A stretch of 16,742 nt of DNA from Elusimicrobia bacterium CG03_land_8_20_14_0_80_50_18 (GCA_002780705.1 PEUP01000062.1:812-17553), one strand, 5' to 3'; positions 7,759 to 14,527 are shown, counted from the stretch's first letter. The notes: a model not told the origin generated them from the letters alone. Numbers and translations: made by a program.

Positions 7759-7836
7759 ATGAAAGAAAAATCGTTTACAATTCACGATTTGCCAAAATCG
7801 GAAAGACCGCGGGAAAGGTTTTGTGGGCGGATATGA
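7759..7836 (+). pseudogene. radC: radC 5' fragment (first ~21 codons)
   Basis: A 25-codon frame starts at ATG 7759, next to AAAGGGAAAGGA. Its residues 6-21, FTIHDLPKSERPRERF, match the conserved N-terminus of RadC (DUF2466/JAB-domain protein), usually xIxDLPxxERPRERLL followed by a GAxxLSDAELLAILL helix. Here the match stops at the phenylalanine (about base 7821). The frame then reads CGRI and a stop, with no SDAELLA block and no JAB domain anywhere in the window. The rest of the gene has been replaced by ddl. The frame ends over the ddl start, so it could still be translated as a leader peptide, although a function is doubtful. Confidence 0.75.
7830..7836 (+). repeat. Right copy of GATATGA direct repeat flanking the islet
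   Basis: This is identical to 6516-6522. It contains the chosen ddl start ATG at 7833 and marks the downstream edge of the islet. Confidence 0.5.
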
Positions 7837-8780
7837 AAATGTCGAAGCTCGTGCTCGTGCCGTCCTTAAAAAATATAAAAAAAATAGCGGTGCTCGCGGG
7901 ACTTTCAAAGAGTGAGAGGGATATATCGCTAAAAACAGCCGCCGCTGTCAACGGGGCGCTGAGCCGCATGGCTTTCAAAAGCGTTATCGTTGACATAGGA
8001 CGCGGAGACATGGTCTCAAAGATCAGATCTGCCCGCGCTGATTTTTATTTTATCGCCTGTCACGGGACATGGGGCGAGGACGGCCGTTTGCAGAGCCTGC
8101 TTGAGATAATGTCTTTGCCCTACAGCGGATCGGGTGTGCTCGCCTCCGCTGTCTGTATGAACAAGGCGCTCAGCAAAACTATTTTCATGTCGCAGGGTGT
8201 GAAAACCCCGCTTGGCATCCGCCTTGTGAGGGGCGAAAAAAAAATGATCAGCGCTGTTTCGCGTCTGCTTCCGGCTGTCATCAAGCCCTCCTCCGAGGGC
8301 TCTTCAGGGGGTTTGTCCATTGTGACAGAAAGTTCTCATATAAAAAAGGCATTGGATAAGGCTTTTGCATGCGGCGATGAGGTCGTGGTTGAAAAATACA
8401 TCAAAGGCAGGGAATTTACCGTCGGATACCTGGCGGGTCGTGTTCTGCCGGTTCTGGAGATCGTGCCGAAAAACAAATATTACGACTACGAGGCCAAATA
8501 CGCTCCGGGCATGAGCGAGCACATCGTGCCGGCGATTATAGACAGCAAAGCCGCTGCCGGCATCAGAAAAGACACATTGAAAATATGCCGTACGCTGGAC
8601 ATAAAGGGCGCCGCCAGGGTGGATTTTGTCAGATCCTCGTCGGGGCGTTTTTACGCGCTTGAGGTGAACACGATTCCGGGAATGACGGAAACGAGCCTCC
8701 TGCCGGAAGCGGCCTCGGCCGCGGGTATAAGTTTTGACGAGACCGTGATGGCGATAATCAGGGACTCTCTAAAAAGATGA
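7833..8780 (+). CDS. ddl: D-alanine--D-alanine ligase
   Basis: This ATP-grasp ligase of 315 residues makes the D-Ala-D-Ala dipeptide for peptidoglycan. Visible motifs are the N-terminal VLAGLSKSERDISL, CHGTWGEDGRLQSLLE (76-91), PYSGSGVLASAVCMNK (96-111), KPSSEGSSGG (151-160), the EKYIKGREFTVGYL block (187-200), ARVDFV (261-266) and LEVNTIPGMTETSL (276-289). The last carries the metal-binding Glu and Asn. ATG 7833 is preferred because, before the islet arrived, it would have overlapped the murB stop (ATGA). TTG at 7821 and ATG at 7839 are alternatives; GGGCGG at 7825-7830 would suit the 7839 start by spacing. The stop overlaps ftsQ by ATGA. Confidence 0.93.
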   Translation: MKMSKLVLVPSLKNIKKIAVLAGLSKSERDISLKTAAAVNGALSRMAFKSVIVDIGRGDMVSKIRSARADFYFIACHGTWGEDGRLQSLLEIMSLPYSGSGVLASAVCMNKALSKTIFMSQGVKTPLGIRLVRGEKKMISAVSRLLPAVIKPSSEGSSGGLSIVTESSHIKKALDKAFACGDEVVVEKYIKGREFTVGYLAGRVLPVLEIVPKNKYYDYEAKYAPGMSEHIVPAIIDSKAAAGIRKDTLKICRTLDIKGAARVDFVRSSSGRFYALEVNTIPGMTETSLLPEAASAAGISFDETVMAIIRDSLKR

Positions 8781-9541
8781 AGAAGCGCCGCCGCGTTGTA
8801 AATAAAAAACAGGGGCATGGCTTTAAAATACTTCTCGCTTTATTTGTTTTGTTCGCTTTGGGCACAGCCGCGCATTTCTGTTACAATTTTATCCTCGGCT
8901 GGGATAAGCTTAATGTCAAAAAAATAGAGATACGGGGGCTCTCGGTGCTCAACGAAGAGTATGTAAAAAAACTCATAGACATGAAAATGGGTGATAATAT
9001 ATTCAGCTATAAGCTTGACGATGAGCTGCTGCTGAAAGAGCAGTGGGTGGAACGAGCGAAGCTCGGAAGGGTTCTGCCGGATAAGATAGTCGTGAAGGTC
9101 AAAGAGCGCGTTCCCGCGGCGATGTTTGTTGATAAGGGCCGTGAATTCATCATTACTTTAGACGATAAAATAGTCAGGACCGTCGCGGCCGCGGAGGAAA
9201 AATATAAGATCCCGCTGTGGAGCGACTATAACGATCTGGCCTCCGGCCGGCGCGGGGAGATCATGTCCTTTTTGAAGCATATCAGGGAGAAAGAAAACAG
9301 CTTTTACGAAGGCATCAAATCATTTTACATGGAGGGGGAATCTCTCAAAATGAATATGGCAGACCATGTGGTCATCTTCGGCCGGCCGACCCTGGATCTT
9401 GTCGGCGAAAAGCTGCAGTCCGTCAGGAAAGTCATCAGCGGCGCGGCCGCTAAAGGGCAGAATATCCAGTACATAGACTTGCGCCCATTTACAAAAAAAA
9501 TGCGAAGTGCTATTATAAAATTCCAAAAAGGAGTGGAGTAA
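8777..9541 (+). CDS. ftsQ: Cell division protein FtsQ/DivIB
   Basis: This 254-residue bitopic membrane protein of the divisome links early (FtsA/Z) and late (FtsLB, FtsWI) components. A basic cytoplasmic N-terminus (KKRRRVVNKK) precedes one transmembrane segment at about residues 17-39 (FKILLALFVLFALGTAAHFC). A POTRA domain follows at ~46-112 (VKKIEIRGLSVLNEEYVKKLI ending VKVKERVPAAMFV). The beta domain includes the conserved LDLVGEKLQSV and IDLRPF near the C-terminus. The order ddl-ftsQ-ftsA is the classical division cluster order. ATG 8777 overlaps the ddl stop by four bases. Sequence divergence is normal for the family. Confidence 0.9.
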   Translation: MKKRRRVVNKKQGHGFKILLALFVLFALGTAAHFCYNFILGWDKLNVKKIEIRGLSVLNEEYVKKLIDMKMGDNIFSYKLDDELLLKEQWVERAKLGRVLPDKIVVKVKERVPAAMFVDKGREFIITLDDKIVRTVAAAEEKYKIPLWSDYNDLASGRRGEIMSFLKHIREKENSFYEGIKSFYMEGESLKMNMADHVVIFGRPTLDLVGEKLQSVRKVISGAAAKGQNIQYIDLRPFTKKMRSAIIKFQKGVE

Positions 9542-9544
9542 TAA

Positions 9545-10768
9545 ATGACAGGTGAAAGCATCAGGGCCGGACTTGAAATAGGGTCGTCGCACATAAAATG
9601 TGTGATCGGCGATATCGTCGGCGAGCAGATAAAAGTGCTCGGTTATGATTCCAGGCCCTGCAAGGGCATCAGGGAGGGAATCATAATAGATATTCCCCAG
9701 ACGGTTGAATCTATCAGAGAGATTATTGAAAACGCCGAAGATAAGGCCCAGAACAACATCAATTATGTTTCACTCGGCGTGCATGGAATGCACATATCAA
9801 GCCAGGACCACCATGCCGCCATCGCGGTAATGTCCCAGGACCAGGAGGTGAGTTTCAACGAGGTGAAGCAGGTGCTTCAGGCCGCGCGAAGCAGTATACC
9901 GAATTCCGAGGATGAGATAATACACACGATACCTCTTGAATACATGGTGGACAATCAGAGAGGAATAATGAACCCCAAGGGCATGGCGGCGAAACATCTT
10001 CAGGTAAATGTTCATAATATCATCGCAAGGGCTTCAATGCTGACGAATATCAGGAAATGTGTGGAAAAGGCGGGCTTTGAGATTCAGAGCACCATACTGT
10101 CGTCGCTGGCCGCAGCGGAAATTGTTCTTCTTGATGATGAAAAGGCCCTCGGATGCATACTCATAGACATAGGCGGCAGTCTTTGTGAGACAGCTTATTT
10201 TAACAAAGGCGGTATAAGAGGTTTCTTTTCAACCCACAACGGCAGTGATTATATAACCAACGATATAGCGAGGGAAATCAAATCGTCCCGTTTGGAAGCG
10301 GCCAGGATAAAAGAGGATTTCGGTTTTGCCACCCAGGCGCACATCCCCAAAGAAGGAAAAATAGAAATCACAAGGATAGACGGCAGAACCAAGGATGAGG
10401 TGAGCCTCAAAGACATATCGGAAATAATCAGCGGCCGTCTCGCGGATATCTTCGGCAAGAGCGGGATAAAGGGGAAGCTTGAGGCCATGAAAATTAATCC
10501 TGATCTCGTGCCGAGCTGTATTCTTGTCGGCGGCGGCTCCAAACTGCCGGGAATGGAGGACTATGTGCGCGCCGAGCTGGGTTTTCAGACGAGACTGGGC
10601 TATCCCGCGAATTGCGTGGGTGACGCGGCTGTTGTTGACGATGTGTCGTGGACATCTGTTCTGGGCCTGCTCAAATACGATGTGAGTAAGGAATCGCCGT
10701 CGCTGACAAAGCCCGGCCACCGCAAGCGCAGAAAAGGTCTTATTGAGTGGCTTAGGAACATGTTTTAG
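9545..10768 (+). CDS. ftsA: Cell division protein FtsA
   Basis: This 407-residue actin-like ATPase tethers FtsZ to the membrane. It starts GLEIGSSHIKCVIGD (phosphate-1 loop). VSLGVHGMHI and the 1C subdomain follow, then CILIDIGGSLCETAYF (phosphate-2) and SCILVGGGSKLPGMEDYV (adenosine loop). The C-terminus is basic, KPGHRKRRKGLIEWLRNMF, and its last ~11 residues form the amphipathic membrane-targeting helix. AAAGGAGTGG about 12 bases upstream is a good ribosome site. It begins 3 bases after ftsQ. ftsZ, which commonly follows ftsA, is not present downstream as an intact gene. A second diverged copy of the FtsA C-terminal 16 codons occurs at 11211-11261. Confidence 0.95.
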   Translation: MTGESIRAGLEIGSSHIKCVIGDIVGEQIKVLGYDSRPCKGIREGIIIDIPQTVESIREIIENAEDKAQNNINYVSLGVHGMHISSQDHHAAIAVMSQDQEVSFNEVKQVLQAARSSIPNSEDEIIHTIPLEYMVDNQRGIMNPKGMAAKHLQVNVHNIIARASMLTNIRKCVEKAGFEIQSTILSSLAAAEIVLLDDEKALGCILIDIGGSLCETAYFNKGGIRGFFSTHNGSDYITNDIAREIKSSRLEAARIKEDFGFATQAHIPKEGKIEITRIDGRTKDEVSLKDISEIISGRLADIFGKSGIKGKLEAMKINPDLVPSCILVGGGSKLPGMEDYVRAELGFQTRLGYPANCVGDAAVVDDVSWTSVLGLLKYDVSKESPSLTKPGHRKRRKGLIEWLRNMF

Positions 10769-10783
10769 GATTGTTGTTTTTTG

Positions 10784-10831
10784 GTGAGTACGGAATTAGA
10801 ATTTGACACTTTAAAGAGTAAAACGAAGTGA
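10784..10831 (+). pseudogene. Possible ftsZ 5' stub
   Basis: Fifteen bases after ftsA a GTG opens a 15-codon frame reading STELEFDTLKSKTK after the start, ended by a TGA that overlaps the next GTG. The position and the acidic-then-lysine pattern before an expected IKVIGVGG would suit the beginning of FtsZ, which commonly follows ftsA. The conserved GTPase part is absent from the window. There is no good ribosome site and the match is short, so chance is a real alternative. Confidence 0.35.
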
Positions 10832-11211
10832 GAACAAACGGTTTTTTGGGAAGGGATTGGCTGGATCCGGAATTCAGCTACAGCAAAGAAGAATGGGAGA
10901 CATTGCTTGAGGTCGGGTTTGATCTGAAACGCAGGTTCCAGCTCGGTCTGGACACCTCCGGTATTTTGAAAGGCAAGACGCTTTTTACAATGTTTTTTAA
11001 CCAGTCACTGCGCACCCGCAGCACTTTTGACGCCGGAATACAGCAACTGGGTGGTTATCACTGTTCACTGGAGCACGGCAAAACCTACACGCCCGCGCGT
11101 AAAGGTTTTGACATACCCTATCAGACGGAAAGGATAAAGGATGTCGCCGAAATGCTCAGCCGGGTTGGAGACGCCATAGCAATAAGGATGTACGGCCCGC
11201 CGGCCGTGTGA
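10828..11211 (+). pseudogene. Truncated carbamoyltransferase (acetyl/succinylornithine-type N-domain)
   Basis: This GTG-started frame of 127 residues covers only the carbamoyl-phosphate-binding half of a carbamoyltransferase, a family usually 310-390 residues long. It has NQSLRTRSTF (SLRTR instead of STRTR, as in N-acetyl- and N-succinylornithine carbamoyltransferases) and QQLGGYHCSLEHGKTYTP. A longer segment then runs to VAEMLSRVGDAIAIRMYG, like the long 80s loop of that subfamily. The sequence breaks after RMYGPPA; HPCQ, the second domain and the HCLP loop are missing. What follows is a copy of the ftsA tail in another frame, so this is a rearrangement rather than a simple frameshift. There is no ribosome site upstream. 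A free-standing N-domain protein is possible but unlikely to be an active enzyme. Confidence 0.8.
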
Positions 11212-11261
11212 ACCGGAAACGCAGGAAGGGTCTGATTGAATGGATAAAACAAATATTTTAA
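11211..11261 (+). pseudogene. Displaced second copy of the ftsA 3' end
   Basis: Read from 11211, the sequence gives NRKRRKGLIEWIKQIF and a TAA stop. The intact FtsA upstream ends HRKRRKGLIEWLRNMF. Ten residues in a row are identical and the rest are mostly conservative. The codons differ mostly at third positions (for example ggt ctg att gaa versus ggt ctt att gag). The copy therefore diverged while under selection as coding DNA, which argues against a recent tandem duplication or an assembly repeat. No start or upstream ftsA sequence precedes it; it joins directly to the truncated carbamoyltransferase. Confidence 0.8.
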
Positions 11262-11262
11262 A

Positions 11263-11291
11263 ATAGACCGTGATTTTTTGACAGGGTCTAT
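11263..11291 (+). promoter_or_regulatory. Inverted repeat over the -35 region, possible operator
   Basis: ATAGACC at 11263-11269 and GGTCTAT at 11285-11291 are perfect 7-base arms around a 15-base loop that contains the TTGACA -35 element. The position suits a repressor site for the carbamoyltransferase operon. A terminator is less likely, because the T run is in the loop and not after the stem. Confidence 0.4.
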
Positions 11292-11306
11292 CAATTGAAA
11301 TGTAAT
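11278..11306 (+). promoter_or_regulatory. Strong sigma70-type promoter for the carbamoyltransferase/carbamate kinase operon
   Basis: A perfect TTGACA at 11278-11283 is followed after exactly 17 bases by TGTAAT at 11301-11306 (5 of 6 matches to TATAAT). Transcription would start near 11313, leaving about 48 bases of leader before the ATG at 11361. Confidence 0.65.
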
Positions 11307-11346
11307 AAGGCGCGAATTGAATTCGCTCCGCGCAGTCAACTGTTAG

Positions 11347-11355
11347 TTGAGGAGG
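11347..11355 (+). promoter_or_regulatory. Ribosome binding site that fixes the start at 11361
   Basis: TTGAGGAGG lies five bases before ATG 11361. The same TTTGAGGAGG string precedes the next two genes (12421-12430 and 13515-13524), which suggests the three genes evolved as a unit. It rules out the upstream in-frame TTG at 11295. Confidence 0.75.
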
Positions 11356-11360
11356 ATGGG

Positions 11361-12380
11361 ATGGTTACCAATTTAAAGGGACGGGATTTTATCAGTGTGA
11401 TGGACTTCAGCAAGGAAGAACTTGAAACCATACTTGAGGTTGCGAGGGATTTGAAATTAAGAAATGCCATAGGCGAAAGCCAGGAGCATATTTTGGCCGG
11501 CAAAAACCTTGGTATGCTTTTTGCATCGCCATCCACGAGGACACGGCTGTCTTTTTCAAGCGGTATTTGCCAGCTCGGAGGAAATGGGCAGACTTACAGC
11601 CCCGAGGAACTTCAGCTTTCCCACAAGGAATCGTGGAAAGATACGGCCGAGATGATTTCAAGATTTCTGGATGGTTTTGCTATCAGGTTGTATAACCTTA
11701 AGGTGCAGATGGGTGCGGAAACATATGAATACGGCGATGCGCGTAAAGTGTTGAGGGGCCTTGCCGAATTTTCAAAAGTGCCGATTATAAACATGCTCGA
11801 TGATAAGGAACATCCCTGCCAGATCATGGGTGATATCCTGACGATGGTAGAGAAGTTCGGCGGAATGGAATCTGTCAAAAGAAAGAAAGTTGTCATGTCC
11901 TGGGCGTATGACGAAAGAGCTAAATCAGCAGGCGTTCCCCAGACAATGATTGCTGCGGGTTGTGCTTTGGGAATGAACATAACTTTGGCTTATCCGCCCG
12001 AAAATGGCCTTTATGATGTTGATCAGGAGTATGTTGATTATGCCAAAAAAGCCGCGGCGGCGTCCGGCGGCTCTCTCTCCATAGAAAATGATATATGGAA
12101 AGCAGCCAAAGGGGCTGATGTCATATATGCCAAATCATGGGCGCGCGATCCCGACAGACATGCCTCCGCCGGTCCCAACTATAAAAAAGACTGGTGTATT
12201 TCTCACAAGCATTTTGAAAAAGCTAACGAAGGCGCTGTTTATATGCATTGTATGCCGGCCAGAAGAAAATTTGAGGTTACGGATGCGCTGATAGACGACC
12301 CGAAAATTTCCATAGTGAATGATGAGGCGGAAAACAGGATTCATGTGCAGAAGGCCATTATGGCGTTGACAATGAGATAA
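11361..12380 (+). CDS. Aspartate/ornithine carbamoyltransferase family protein, substrate unknown
   Basis: This is a complete 339-residue carbamoyltransferase. The carbamoyl-phosphate loop SPSTRTRLSF has STRTR at 58-62. EELQLSHKES at 82-91 resembles the OTC ELQLSRGE segment, HPCQ is at 151-154 and HCMPARR at 296-302 replaces the usual HCLP. In the second domain it differs from standard OTC. The SMG ornithine loop is missing; instead it has MSWAYDERAKSAGVPQT, ASGGSLSIENDIWKAAKGADVIYAKSWA and NDEAENRIHVQKAIMA. These are features shared with the knotted YgeW, acetylornithine and succinylornithine carbamoyltransferases. ATG 11361 has a strong GAGGAGG. It leads an operon with a second carbamoyltransferase and carbamate kinase. 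A catabolic role, making carbamoyl phosphate from a carbamoylated substrate, is inferred. Confidence 0.85.
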   Translation: MVTNLKGRDFISVMDFSKEELETILEVARDLKLRNAIGESQEHILAGKNLGMLFASPSTRTRLSFSSGICQLGGNGQTYSPEELQLSHKESWKDTAEMISRFLDGFAIRLYNLKVQMGAETYEYGDARKVLRGLAEFSKVPIINMLDDKEHPCQIMGDILTMVEKFGGMESVKRKKVVMSWAYDERAKSAGVPQTMIAAGCALGMNITLAYPPENGLYDVDQEYVDYAKKAAAASGGSLSIENDIWKAAKGADVIYAKSWARDPDRHASAGPNYKKDWCISHKHFEKANEGAVYMHCMPARRKFEVTDALIDDPKISIVNDEAENRIHVQKAIMALTMR

Positions 12381-12434
12381 TTCTCGCTTACGGGAAATAA
12401 ATTTCAGATGCACATGGCAGTTTGAGGAGGGAAA

Positions 12435-13481
12435 ATGGCAAAGTCTAAAATGTTCGGGAAAGATGTTGTGACAACGCAGGAATTGTCTGTTGAGGAAATA
12501 GAGAATATACTCGCGCTCGCCGTGAAGATGAAAGCGAACCGTTATGGCGAACCGTATAACAGTCTTCTGGCGTTTAAGACATTCATTATGTTTTTTTATA
12601 ATCCGTCGCTGAGAACAAGGCAGTCTTTTGAGGCCGCCGCTACGGAACTCGGCGGTCACGCCCAGTTCATAGAGCCGAAAGCGATGAGGCTCAAGAGCGT
12701 GAAGAAAGGTGTTGAAGTGGCCGGCGAGACGATTCACGATGCCGCAAAGGTTATGGCGAGGTTCGCCGTGGGCATAGGAATAAGGATTCTTGAAACTTCC
12801 GTTGACAATTACGGCGACGGCAACAAAATTCTCAGAGAATACGCCAAATACGCGGATGTGCCGATAATCAACATGGCGGATGACATTTATCATCCCTGCC
12901 AGGGGCTTGCGGATGTCATGGGTATGAGAGAACATAATAACAACAAGCCGACCAAAGGCAAGACTCTTGTCCAGACCTGGGCCAAAGGCGCGCTGGCAAG
13001 GAGCTATTGTTCGGTGCACGAAAGTCTTCTCCTTAATTCCCGGCTTGGTGTTAATGTAAAACTTGCTTATCCGGATGATAATTATGCTCTTCCGGAAAAT
13101 ATAGTTGAACAGGCAAAGAAAAATGCTAAAGCGTCAGGAGGAACTTTTGAGATAGTGAAAGGCGACCCGAAAGCCGCTTACGAGGGAGCCGATTATGTTT
13201 ATTCGCGCAACTGGTTCGGCAAGGACTTCTACGAGATAGGCAAAGAGGCTGAGATAAAGAGAGCTTCAAGTGATAAGTACAAGGACTGGATCTGCGATGA
13301 GGATAAAATGAAAACAGCCAATCCCGGGGCGAAGTTTATTCATCCCATGCCTGTTGACGAGGACGCGGAAGTGACCCGCGAGGTGAATCGGGGTCCCCGA
13401 AGCATAGTTTTGGATATCGCGGAGAACAGACTCCATGTCCAGAAGGCCATTATGGCTTTGACGATGTCAGATAAGCTTTAA
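12435..13481 (+). CDS. YgeW-like (knotted-type) carbamoyltransferase family protein
   Basis: This is a 348-residue carbamoyltransferase homologue. The phosphate loop is NPSLRTRQSF (SLRTR at 58-62), as in acetyl/succinylornithine carbamoyltransferases. HPCQ is at 153-156. The catalytic HCLP is altered to HPMP at 303-306, followed by VDEDAEVTREV, similar in layout to the LPAD...EVTEGV of E. coli YgeW. TWAKGALARSYCSVHESLL and ASGGTFEIVKGDPKAAYEGADYVYSRNW correspond to the second domain. It has TTTGAGGAGG before ATG 12435 and sits 54 bases after the previous carbamoyltransferase. Both neighbours and family suggest turnover of a carbamoyl compound together with carbamate kinase. It shares the ending LHVQKAIMALTM with the preceding gene, so the two are probably related paralogues, although well diverged. 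The substrate is unknown. Confidence 0.82.
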   Translation: MAKSKMFGKDVVTTQELSVEEIENILALAVKMKANRYGEPYNSLLAFKTFIMFFYNPSLRTRQSFEAAATELGGHAQFIEPKAMRLKSVKKGVEVAGETIHDAAKVMARFAVGIGIRILETSVDNYGDGNKILREYAKYADVPIINMADDIYHPCQGLADVMGMREHNNNKPTKGKTLVQTWAKGALARSYCSVHESLLLNSRLGVNVKLAYPDDNYALPENIVEQAKKNAKASGGTFEIVKGDPKAAYEGADYVYSRNWFGKDFYEIGKEAEIKRASSDKYKDWICDEDKMKTANPGAKFIHPMPVDEDAEVTREVNRGPRSIVLDIAENRLHVQKAIMALTMSDKL

Positions 13482-13529
13482 TCTTTTCCGGCCGATAAAA
13501 AACAGAAAGGCATATTTGAGGAGGAACAA

Positions 13530-14480
13530 ATGAGCAAGGTTGCAGTTATAGCCGTTGGCGGTAATTCACTAATCAAGGACAAGAAGCATTCATCCGTGCC
13601 GGATCAGTATATGTGCGTCGTTGAGACGGTGAAACACATAGCGAATATGATAGAGAGGGGCTGGAATGTCGTGATTTCTCACGGTAACGGCCCCCAGGTA
13701 GGTTTTATGCTTTTGAGGAGTGAGGCCGGAATAAAAGAAGGGCTTCATCCTATCCCGATGGATTCATGCGGAGCGGATACACAGGGAGCCATAGGATATA
13801 ACTTTCAGCAGGCGCTCTCAAACGAGTTCCATAGAAGAGGCACAGAAAGGGAAGTGGTCACGGTTGTCACAAGAGTTCTTGTGGATAAAGCAGACCCCGC
13901 TTTCCAGAATCCCTCAAAGCCGGTGGGGCCTTTTCTGACAAAAGAAGAGGCTGGAGCGAGAAAAGTGAAAGAGGGCTGGGACGTCGTTGAGGACGCCGGC
14001 CGGGGCTGGAGGAGAGTTGTTCCTTCGCCCTTACCCCAAAAAATACTTGAAGAAAAAGCTATAGATACGCTTGTTAAAGGCGGCTTCATTGTGGTGGCTG
14101 TCGGCGGCGGCGGCATCCCGGTGTATTATGACAAGGCGAAGAATATAATCAAAGGCTGCGCGGCGGTCATAGATAAGGATTTCGCCTCGGCGCTTCTGGC
14201 CTCCAACATCAAGGCGGATCTTCTCCTTATATCCACGGCGGTGGAGAAAGTGAGCATCAATTTCGGCAAGCCGGATGAAAAACAGCTTGACAGGATCACC
14301 GTCTCCGAAGCTAAAAAGTATATGGCCGAGGGGCATTTTGCCAAGGGCAGTATGCTTCCCAAAATACAGGCGGTCATCAAATTTTTTGAGAACGGCGGAA
14401 AAGAGGCATTGATAACATGCCCTGAAAAAATAGGCGAAGCCATGGACGGAAAATCCGGCACATGGATTGTGAAGGACTGA
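13530..14480 (+). CDS. arcC: Carbamate kinase
   Basis: This 316-residue member of the amino-acid kinase fold interconverts carbamoyl phosphate + ADP and carbamate + ATP; the catabolic direction yields ATP, CO2 and ammonia. Characteristic segments are VAVGGNSLI at the N-terminus, ISHGNGPQVGFMLLRS, MDSCGADTQGAIGYNFQQAL, SKPVGPFLTKEEA, WRRVVPSPLPQ, VAVGGGGIPVYYD and VIDKDFASALLASNIKADLLLISTAVEKV. Length is typical. TTTGAGGAGG precedes ATG 13530, the same site as in the two upstream carbamoyltransferases, so the three form one operon from the promoter at 11278. No arginine deiminase gene is in the window. The supply of carbamoyl phosphate would therefore come from the neighbouring transferases acting on another substrate, as suggested for the ygeW-type clusters. 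Confidence 0.95.
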   Translation: MSKVAVIAVGGNSLIKDKKHSSVPDQYMCVVETVKHIANMIERGWNVVISHGNGPQVGFMLLRSEAGIKEGLHPIPMDSCGADTQGAIGYNFQQALSNEFHRRGTEREVVTVVTRVLVDKADPAFQNPSKPVGPFLTKEEAGARKVKEGWDVVEDAGRGWRRVVPSPLPQKILEEKAIDTLVKGGFIVVAVGGGGIPVYYDKAKNIIKGCAAVIDKDFASALLASNIKADLLLISTAVEKVSINFGKPDEKQLDRITVSEAKKYMAEGHFAKGSMLPKIQAVIKFFENGGKEALITCPEKIGEAMDGKSGTWIVKD

Positions 14481-14486
14481 AAGGGC

Positions 14487-14515
14487 TGGACAATTCAGCG
14501 ATATTTGATTAGGAT
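14487..14515 (+). promoter_or_regulatory. Weak candidate promoter for tRNA-Gly
   Basis: TGGACA at 14487-14492 (5 of 6) and TAGGAT at 14510-14515 (4 of 6) are 17 bases apart. They would start transcription a few bases before the tRNA. Read-through from carbamate kinase is equally possible, because no terminator is seen. Confidence 0.3.
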
Positions 14516-14527
14516 AATCCCGATAGA

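Larger units (their letters stand above)
6523..7829 (+). mobile_element. AT-rich gene islet inserted between murB and ddl
   Basis: This 1307-base segment splits the murB-ddl pair. It contains a promoter, two genes of unknown function and a radC 5' fragment. Base composition differs sharply: the line 7141-7200 has 18 G+C of 60, while 5281-5340 in rnfC has 33 of 60. It is bounded by GATATGA direct repeats, and joining them would recreate an ATGA overlap between murB and ddl like the rnfC/murB and ddl/ftsQ overlaps nearby. I see no transposase, integrase or terminal inverted repeats, so the route of entry is not known. All its genes run with the host operon. Confidence 0.65.

Noticed and set aside
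6523..7829. Terminal inverted repeats that would make the islet a transposon
   Set aside because: The ends GCGGGGCTTTACA and TTTTGTGGGCG do not form a convincing inverted pair, and no transposase is encoded.
10803..10808. Perfect TTGACA -35-like hexamer before the truncated carbamoyltransferase
   Set aside because: No -10-like hexamer occurs 16-18 bases downstream (aagtga region), and the bases are also read as codons of the stub.
12135..13019. 294-residue minus-strand open frame spanning two carbamoyltransferases
   Set aside because: It is a shadow of well-supported plus-strand genes and runs across their intergenic gap without its own motifs.
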